Shown here piece after piece: positions 59,364 to 64,000 of a DNA stretch of 64,000 nt (position 1 is its first letter; each line of letters opens with the position of its first letter). The position numbers and the translations under genes are program-made. This DNA is from Sphingomonas mucosissima (GTDB lineage Bacteria; Pseudomonadota; Alphaproteobacteria; Sphingomonadales; Sphingomonadaceae). Where the stretch lies: assembly GCF_002197665.1 (NCBI RefSeq), contig NZ_NBBJ01000003.1, positions 186,001 through 250,000 of the forward strand, read 5' to 3'. The notes below the pieces were generated by a model that was given only the letters and a program-made list of their open reading frames with translations, searched no databases and had not been told where the DNA came from.

Positions 59364-59596
59364 AGCGAGAGCTGTTCCACGCCAGTGGGCGCGACGCGGG
59401 GTGGCTTGAGTTCCGCTTCGAGAAGGAAGGCCGCACGATGCAGCTGCGCCAGATTTTCTTCGACAACGGTTTTGTCGCAGTGATCTGCACGCTGACGGCG
59501 CTGACGGGCGACATCGGCTATCACGACGGTGACTGGCGGCAGCTGATGGCGAGCCTGACCTTCGACCCGCCAGCCGCGGCCGCGGCTTACCCATGA
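59303..59596 (+). pseudogene. DcrB/DUF1795 (Eag-type T6SS chaperone) fragment, C-terminal part
   Basis: 98 codons ending in TGA at 59596, reading AYFSKQADSIGRSLPGYLEL, then WLEFRFEKEGRTMQLRQIFF and DNGFVAVICTLTA...DWRQLMASLTFDPP. This is the C-terminal beta-sheet and tail of DUF1795 proteins, which in type VI secretion loci (EagR/EagT) bind the N-terminal membrane segments of prePAAR effectors. It has no start codon or N-terminal half and is out of frame with the integrase fragment that abuts it. It ends 28 bases before a prePAAR effector gene, exactly where an Eag gene is expected. Confidence 0.72.
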
Positions 59597-59624
59597 ACCC
59601 GGCAATCGGAACGCGCTGAACGCC

Positions 59625-60890
59625 ATGGCGATGGAGCCAGCCGCCCGCGTCGAGGACGAGATCGCCCACGGCTACGGCATGCTGGCGATGGTGGGCGGTG
59701 CGCTGGTCGGCGTGGCGGCCGGGGTCGCCGTGGTGGGCGCGATCGGGCTGACCGGCGGGCTCGCGGCGGTGGCGATCGCCGGCGCGGTCGCGGGCGGCGG
59801 GCTGGCGGGGGACCAGATCGCTTCGGGGCTGGAGACGATCTTCAATCTGCCCGAACCCACCACCGGGGTGCTGACGATCGGTTCGCCGAACGTCTTCGTG
59901 AACGGCCGAGCTGCGATCCGCGCCGAACTGTCCAGCGCGGGCGGCTGCTCCGGCGCGCCATTCAATCACTTTACGATGTCCGGCGCGGTGATCGTGCGCG
60001 AAGGGTCGGCGAGCGTCTTCATTAACGGTCAGCCGGCCTCGCGGCTGAAGTCGAAGCTGATGTGCGGCGCGCATATCAAGAGCGCCTCGCCGGACGTCCT
60101 GATCGGCGGCGAGACGGTGCAGACCGGCTTCGTCTTCGACCTGGAGGCGTGGACGCGCTCCGGGCTGCAGATTCTGGGGATCGGCGCGCTGGTGGGCGCC
60201 GGGGTGTTCGCGGCGATGGCCGGCGCGGCGGCGTTCGGCGCGTTCGCCGGCATCGGCGCGCTGGGCTATGCCGGCATGGAGGGCGTCGGCATGATCGGCG
60301 ACGCGATCGGCCCGGGCTATCGCGACCTGCTGCAGGGCCTGGTCGGCATGGGGATGGTTGTGTCCGGGCCAAAGCTGGCGCGCGAGGGCAGCATCGCCAG
60401 CGAGCGGGCGAAAATCACGGAGTTGTCGAACCAGGGCAAGATCGCCGACGCTCGAGCGATCCTGCAACGTCACGTCGATGCGGGGGATGTCGATGGCATC
60501 GTTCGCCGGCTTGACGTGTCGTCGCCCCGGGATGGCGGCCATTTAAGGTCCGGCAACGGCGCCGCCGCCAAGGCGGAGGCGACCAGAACCGGCGGCGTGA
60601 CATTGGAAGGCACGCCTGGTGGGCGAGTGATCGACGACTGGCCTGATCTCGGCAAGAAACTGCCTTGGGATCAGGGGGGCAAGCAATTGTGGGGCGGCGC
60701 CTCGCGCAACTACACGAAAGGCTTGTCGGGCGATGTGCGGGTGCTTCAAACACCCAAGAAGGCGGCGCTGGGCGGCGGCGACATCTTCAAGGAGTATGAG
60801 TTGCCGGAACTGGACAAGGGATTGAGGAGCGGACGGATCACCGGCATCACTTATGATCCGACCCTGCCCGAACCGCCGCCGCGCCCCTGA
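59625..60890 (+). CDS. Class II prePAAR type VI secretion effector with C-terminal toxin
   Basis: A 421-residue effector. Residues 6-15 are AARVEDEIAH, matching the prePAAR motif AARxxDxxxH. A first membrane region spans about 18-62, a PAAR domain about 82-168 with candidate zinc ligands Cys108, Cys147 and His150 (SPNVFVNGRAA, KLMCGAHIKSASPDVLIGGE), and a second membrane region about 178-230. Two membrane regions and a length near 430 fit class II prePAAR effectors. The C-terminal toxin (about 300-421) contains LWGGASRNYTKGLSGDVRVL and FKEYELPEL; it is reminiscent of ADP-ribosyltransferase/NADase-like toxin tips but I cannot assign it. Its chaperone gene is truncated upstream and a putative immunity gene follows after 25 bases. 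Confidence 0.85.
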   Translation: MAMEPAARVEDEIAHGYGMLAMVGGALVGVAAGVAVVGAIGLTGGLAAVAIAGAVAGGGLAGDQIASGLETIFNLPEPTTGVLTIGSPNVFVNGRAAIRAELSSAGGCSGAPFNHFTMSGAVIVREGSASVFINGQPASRLKSKLMCGAHIKSASPDVLIGGETVQTGFVFDLEAWTRSGLQILGIGALVGAGVFAAMAGAAAFGAFAGIGALGYAGMEGVGMIGDAIGPGYRDLLQGLVGMGMVVSGPKLAREGSIASERAKITELSNQGKIADARAILQRHVDAGDVDGIVRRLDVSSPRDGGHLRSGNGAAAKAEATRTGGVTLEGTPGGRVIDDWPDLGKKLPWDQGGKQLWGGASRNYTKGLSGDVRVLQTPKKAALGGGDIFKEYELPELDKGLRSGRITGITYDPTLPEPPPRP

Positions 60891-60915
60891 CGACAACCAT
60901 GGACGAGGATACACG

Positions 60916-61518
60916 ATGACGTGGGGTGAATTTCAGCGTCAATACGACGCGGAGGGCCGCGAGAAGGCGGACGGTTACTCGCCGGGCGATTTCGACGGGA
61001 TGAGCGACGAGGAGCGCGCGCGCGCCAGATCGATGATGCTGAACCGGGCACTGAATGGCGATTCGATCGACCTCAGCGGGTTGCGTTACATCGGGGACGC
61101 CACTACCGCCGCCACCCTGGAGGCAGCCGACGACGTGGCCAGGAGGTTGGGCTGGCGCGATGATGTCATTCGCCACGAGGTGCTGTTCGAACTGACAGGC
61201 GAATATCGATATCTATTCGATCTCGCGGGCTATCTCGACGGTCGTGATCCCGAGAGGCAGGAGCGAGCGGCATATGCGCTCACCTGGTACGTGCTTCCTG
61301 CCGAGACCGAACCGTTCCTTGTGGACCGAATCGTCGATGGTCGGCACGAGCCCGCGATCCTGCCGCTGCTCAAGGCCTGGATCGCACTGCACCAGCGCGC
61401 TGTCTGCGACCTCATGTGCTTCCAGCGTCATCTCGACCTGGTCCGGCGGGTATCCGACTCCTCGCCCGCTCGCCGCCGCACGTTGCTGTCGGACGCTGTC
61501 GCGGGGCTTTCAAGCTAG
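60916..61518 (+). CDS. Candidate immunity protein for the prePAAR effector
   Basis: A 200-residue soluble, mostly helical protein (MTWGEFQRQYDAEGREKADG ... LGWRDDVIRHEVLFELTGEY ... EPAILPLLKAWIALHQRAV), perhaps with HEAT-like helical repeats. No signal peptide or membrane helix, so it would act in the cytoplasm. ATG at 60916 follows GACGAGGATACACG. Position directly after a toxin gene on the same strand, with a 25-base gap, is the main reason for the call; the family is not recognised. Confidence 0.68.
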   Translation: MTWGEFQRQYDAEGREKADGYSPGDFDGMSDEERARARSMMLNRALNGDSIDLSGLRYIGDATTAATLEAADDVARRLGWRDDVIRHEVLFELTGEYRYLFDLAGYLDGRDPERQERAAYALTWYVLPAETEPFLVDRIVDGRHEPAILPLLKAWIALHQRAVCDLMCFQRHLDLVRRVSDSSPARRRTLLSDAVAGLSS

Positions 61519-61635
61519 CCGCTTCGCGATAGTCGGGATCGCCAGTGGCAAGCTTGGAAGGTTGCGATCATGGCCGGATCAGAGGCGGCCCGCCTGACTA
61601 TCCGAATTTCGAGCCGCTTGTGACGAGACCGTGAG

Positions 61636-62031
61636 ATGCTACGCTTCGATCGCGCGCGTTCCTGCTTTCTTCTCGAAGGTATTCCGATCGGCCCGGGGAT
61701 GTCATCCTTGCAACTGGCGAGCTCGTTTGCTGCGCCGATCCAGCCCATGCCGCATGATCCCGCCTGGGGCTTCGTTCAGATCAATACCCGACCGATCAGC
61801 GCATTCGTCACCTTCCTGGAAGGTAAGGTGCATAGCGGCTATTTCTGGGCGTACGTGCCGAGCGGCGGCTGGGACGATTACGAGCGTGCCGAGCAGCAGC
61901 GCCGTGCCGAGCACGAACGGGTGATGGACGAGCTGTTCGGAGCGGCCCGGTTCGAGGATCAGGCGATACACGTCGAATCAATGCGTGACCCTCGCTCGGG
62001 CCTCGAGCAGATCAACTTCGAAGTAAAGTAA
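61636..62031 (+). CDS. Hypothetical protein, possible orphan immunity protein
   Basis: A 131-residue soluble protein (MLRFDRARSCFLLEGIPIGP ... VTFLEGKVHSGYFWAYVP ... GLEQINFEVK) with alternating beta and helix character and a charged middle helix (ERAEQQRRAEHERVMDELF). No signal peptide. Family not recognised, but small beta/alpha proteins of this size are common immunity genes in toxin islands. It lies 117 bases after the first immunity gene and is not next to a toxin of its own, so it may protect against foreign toxins. Confidence 0.6.
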   Translation: MLRFDRARSCFLLEGIPIGPGMSSLQLASSFAAPIQPMPHDPAWGFVQINTRPISAFVTFLEGKVHSGYFWAYVPSGGWDDYERAEQQRRAEHERVMDELFGAARFEDQAIHVESMRDPRSGLEQINFEVK

Positions 62032-62288
62032 GCCGCGGTAGAATGCCCACTGCGTAGAACGACCAACGAGCTGCCGGGAAGATACCCGGCAGCGTGTCGG
62101 GACTCATCATCAACGTGTCCGCGCTTGAAGTTGGCGATTTGGCGACGATGCTGAGGAAAAGTCCATAGAGTTCTGGATTAGAGGTGTCGCGCGACAGACA
62201 CTTCTCTGCCGGCATCGGCTGCACAAACGCACCATATGCGGCATAGAGTGCTTTCAGCGTAAGCTCGACCTGATCCTGCGGGTGTCCG

Positions 62289-62576
62289 ATGCGTCGCCTG
62301 CCCTTCGTCGATGGCACAATGAAGACCGGATCCGGTCTCACCGGCAAGATCCAGGTGAATTCACCCGAGATGATCTATGCCAAGGAAAGTCCGGCCAGTG
62401 CGCGCGCGATCCTGGGCGATGAGGCCTATAACGATATCGCGAACCGCGTCGGCGTTCCCGGCGGGCGAGGGCATGCCCTGTACGAGGATTACCGCTCGCT
62501 ACCAAAATCCGATCCCGCCCGCGAGCAGATCGCACGCGAGAGTATGGAGTATTACGATCATGTCCGAGGACGATGA
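62289..62576 (+). CDS. Detached toxin C-terminal module (polymorphic toxin tip)
   Basis: A 95-codon ORF (MRRLPFVDGTMKTGSGLTGK ... YNDIANRVGVPGGRGHALYE ... SMEYYDHVRGR) with no delivery domain. The style, a glycine-rich start leading to a compact helical end with a GGRGHALYEDYR element, is that of an orphan toxin tip left by recombination of Rhs, CdiA or PAAR proteins. The frame closes at a stop 15 bases before the ATG and there is no strong ribosome site. Its 3' end overlaps the next gene by 17 bases, as toxin/immunity pairs often do. Toxin class unknown. Confidence 0.5.
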   Translation: MRRLPFVDGTMKTGSGLTGKIQVNSPEMIYAKESPASARAILGDEAYNDIANRVGVPGGRGHALYEDYRSLPKSDPAREQIARESMEYYDHVRGR

Positions 62577-62796
62577 GCGTGGCGTCCCGTCCGAGGCGTT
62601 CCGCGAAGGTCACGACGTATATGTGATCTACAGCTTCGAGGACGTGGCATCCCATTGGGAACACGCGTCCGAGAGGGTGTTCCGCCGTTTCAAGGGCACC
62701 GGCCGTGAAAGCGAGACCGTCCATTCGAACCGGCTGTTCGCCGATGCCCAAATCGGTGGACGGCTCGCTACGCGGGAGGAGTATGAACACTACTGA
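62560..62796 (+). CDS. Small acidic protein, likely immunity partner of the detached toxin tip
   Basis: A 78-residue acidic protein (MSEDDERGVPSEAFREGHDV ... YVIYSFEDVASHWEHASERV ... FRRFKGTGRES) overlapping the preceding toxin-tip ORF by 17 bases. GGAG lies about 12 bases before the ATG. Overlap and strand suggest translational coupling with the toxin, as expected for an immunity protein. Family not recognised. Its stop overlaps the start of the HD hydrolase gene. Confidence 0.55.
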   Translation: MSEDDERGVPSEAFREGHDVYVIYSFEDVASHWEHASERVFRRFKGTGRESETVHSNRLFADAQIGGRLATREEYEHY

Positions 62797-63225
62797 TCCG
62801 GCTCGCAGCCTGCTCGACGCGGCGATCGTGCTGGCGACCGACGCGCATCGTGGGCAGGTCGACAAGGCCGGCGCGCCCTATATCCTTCACCCGCTGCGAG
62901 TGATGCTGGCGCAGGCGGACGATGCGCGCCGGATCGCTGCGGTGCTGCATGACGTGGTCGAGGATTGCGCCGTCGCTCCCGACACGATCCGCGCCCGCTT
63001 TGGTGATGCGGTGGCCGATGCGGTTGTGGCGCTGACCCGGCGCCACGACGAGGATTATGACGCGTTCGTGACGCGCTGCGCCGCCGACCCGATCGCCCGC
63101 GACGTGAGCGCGCCGACATCGCCGATAACATGGACCTGTCGCGCCTTCCCGCCGTCACCGACCGGGATCGCGACCGTGTCGCCAAGTACCGTCGGGCGCT
63201 CGCCCGTCTCGACGCGGGCGCGTGA
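62783..63225 (+). pseudogene. Mesh1-like HD-domain (p)ppGpp hydrolase, broken by a frameshift at about 63107
   Basis: ATG at 62783 follows GGGAGGA, an excellent ribosome site. Residues 1-108 carry the small alarmone hydrolase pattern: ATDAHRGQVDKAGAPYILHP, then IAAVLHDVVEDCAVAPDTI with the HD pair and ED. At GACGTGAGCGCGCC the frame breaks. Restoring one A (GTGAAGCGC) gives ARDVKRADIADNMDLSRLPA and then VAKYRRALARLDAGA, ending at 63225, a family-like C terminus. As read, the frame instead runs to 63280 with unrelated sequence. Family members degrade (p)ppGpp. The change is either a real mutation or a sequencing error. It overlaps the upstream immunity-like gene by 14 bases. Confidence 0.75.
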
Positions 63226-63410
63226 TCCTTGCCGCCACCGCTTCGATGTCGCAGACGAGTCCGGCGTCCTGACGGCCTAGGAACCGAGCGCATGATCTCC
63301 CATGGCGGTGGCGCGCGTCAGCTTCGGCAGCCTTGGCATCAACGCGATCTGGAATCGTACGCCAGACGGCCACCTTCAGCGCGAGGCATCGAAATTTGCC
63401 AATAATTTGA

Positions 63411-63439
63411 GTGCCCAACCCCTGTGGGGCACCATTTTT
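63411..63439 (+). terminator. Hairpin with T-run at the end of the island
   Basis: GTGCCC at 63411-63416 pairs with GGGCAC at 63427-63432, followed by CCATTTTT. A 6-bp stem with a 10-base loop and a T-run looks like an intrinsic terminator for plus-strand transcription. The interval 63226-63548 otherwise holds no gene I can support. Confidence 0.4.
63427..63437 (+). repeat. Candidate attachment core, right
   Basis: GGGCACCATTT, identical to the 11 bases at the tRNA-Leu 3' end (58460-58470), same orientation. It would place the right edge of the island just before the DUF202 gene. The overlap with a terminator-like hairpin means coincidence is possible. Confidence 0.35.
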
Positions 63440-63548
63440 CGGCATGGCAATGTGCTAGAGAACCGTCGCAGAGACGGCCTCCTCAGCCTGCCTGCTCTAC
63501 AGGGCGGCCGAGCAATCATCGCTCCCCCTGCCCCATGCCCCGTTCGCG

Positions 63549-63917
63549 TCATGCGAGCCACCAGATCGTGCCGGTCAGGGCGAGCGTCGTCACCATCAGA
63601 GCGCCGGTAAGCAGGCGAATGCGGACCGGCTTCAGCGTGACTACGGTGTGCGATTCCAGCCGCGCGAGGATGCCGCACGCGCGGCGCTCGGCGGACCAGA
63701 AAATGAAAACGGCGATAAGCAGGAACGCCGTTGCGATCGCCTTGGGCACCCACACGGGCTCCAGCGCTTGGAACAGCGCGGTAAAGCCGAGCGCGATGCC
63801 GACGCAGGCCATGCCGGTGCGCACCCAGCCAGCGAAGCTGCGTTCATGCGCCAGCACCGTGCGATCCTCCGCGAAATCGGTGCGTTCCTTGGCGAGATCG
63901 TGAGAGTCGTCGCTCAT
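63549..63917 (-). CDS. YidH family (DUF202) membrane protein
   Basis: A 122-residue inner membrane protein with an N-terminal charged region (DDSHDLAKERTDFAEDRTVL) and the DUF202 phrase LAHERSFAGWVRTGMACVGI leading into the first of three membrane helices (about residues 30-50, 60-78 and 98-118). Function unknown; widely conserved in bacteria. It lies just outside the proposed right edge of the island. The 83 bases beyond its start to the window edge contain no recognisable feature. Confidence 0.87.
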   Translation of the reverse strand: MSDDSHDLAKERTDFAEDRTVLAHERSFAGWVRTGMACVGIALGFTALFQALEPVWVPKAIATAFLLIAVFIFWSAERRACGILARLESHTVVTLKPVRIRLLTGALMVTTLALTGTIWWLA

Positions 63918-64000
63918 CGGGCTGCGCCGGGCGCGTTTGGCAAGGCCGATCGGTTCCCCGCGCGGTCCCGACCAATGACGCTGAACGTCCCGTCCGTCTC

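Noticed and set aside
62012-62347. 111-codon minus-strand ORF between the toxin modules
   Set aside because: No ribosome site or family; it overlaps both flanking plus-strand genes. The region may be decayed sequence.
63155-63445. 96-codon minus-strand ORF near the island edge
   Set aside because: The first 25 residues look protein-like but the rest is antisense to the HD hydrolase gene; at most a small relic.

Overview
The window is about 64 kb of high-GC chromosome from an alphaproteobacterium, most likely a sphingomonad (Sphingomonas or a close relative). I infer this from protein-level resemblance and gene order: hemA of the 5-aminolevulinate synthase (C4) type, an infA-maf-short RNase E/G-like-yacG-tRNA-Phe block, glyA-nrdR linkage, an NDUFA9-type protein, and dispersed 'CGTCA...hairpin...TGACG' intergenic palindromes of the kind common in this group. 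No database search was possible.

Layout. 1-650: 5' part of an M16 zinc peptidase gene on the minus strand. 766-5451: MarR regulator plus a three-part drug efflux operon (outer membrane lipoprotein, EmrA-like, EmrB-like), with a palindrome over the marR start region. 5512-11518: PimD-like acyl-CoA dehydrogenase, then hslU and mutS on the minus strand and ogt. 11593-17565: malic enzyme-phosphotransacetylase fusion, a frameshifted small secreted protein, a glycine-zipper lipoprotein, a Baeyer-Villiger-type monooxygenase, and a lower-GC patch with two unknown genes. 17766-27486: murA, a Crp-type regulator, dprA-plsY, murI, hemA, 3-hydroxybutyryl-CoA dehydrogenase, infA-maf-RNase E/G-like-yacG and tRNA-Phe, with several palindromic repeats. 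27487-28906: mostly empty apart from two tiny acidic ORFs. 28907-31718: compact type III polyketide synthase-methyltransferase-flavoprotein operon. 31907-37063: membrane acyltransferase, then the rpiB-glyA-small membrane protein-nrdR-trmJ group. 37259-46654: malate synthase G and a five-gene acyl-CoA operon (unknown protein, APH-type kinase, tandem CoA-transferase, crotonase, thiolase-like protein). 46775-58278: FMN reductase, class A penicillin-binding protein, gltD-DUF2059-gltB, uppP, NDUFA9-like protein. 58381-63437: tRNA-Leu(CAG) followed by a decayed integrative island. 63549-63917: DUF202 membrane protein.

The most unusual part is the island beside tRNA-Leu. It holds the N-terminal half of a tyrosine integrase joined to the C-terminal half of a DcrB/DUF1795 (Eag-type) chaperone. 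An intact-looking class II prePAAR type VI secretion effector follows, with a candidate immunity gene, a second immunity-like gene, a detached toxin-tip/immunity pair, and a Mesh1-like HD hydrolase gene broken by one missing base. An 11-bp copy of the tRNA 3' end near 63427 may mark the far edge. No type VI secretion structural genes are present here, so any secretion apparatus would have to be encoded elsewhere.

The other accessory systems are the type III polyketide operon, probably making a modified phenolic or quinone compound, and the acyl-CoA operon, whose thiolase-like and CoA-transferase proteins appear to lack some standard catalytic residues. The rest is core metabolism: peptidoglycan precursor and wall synthesis (murA, murI, uppP, PBP), the glyoxylate and anaplerotic branch (glcB, maeB), nitrogen assimilation (gltBD), heme and one-carbon metabolism (hemA, glyA), and DNA maintenance (mutS, dprA, ogt).
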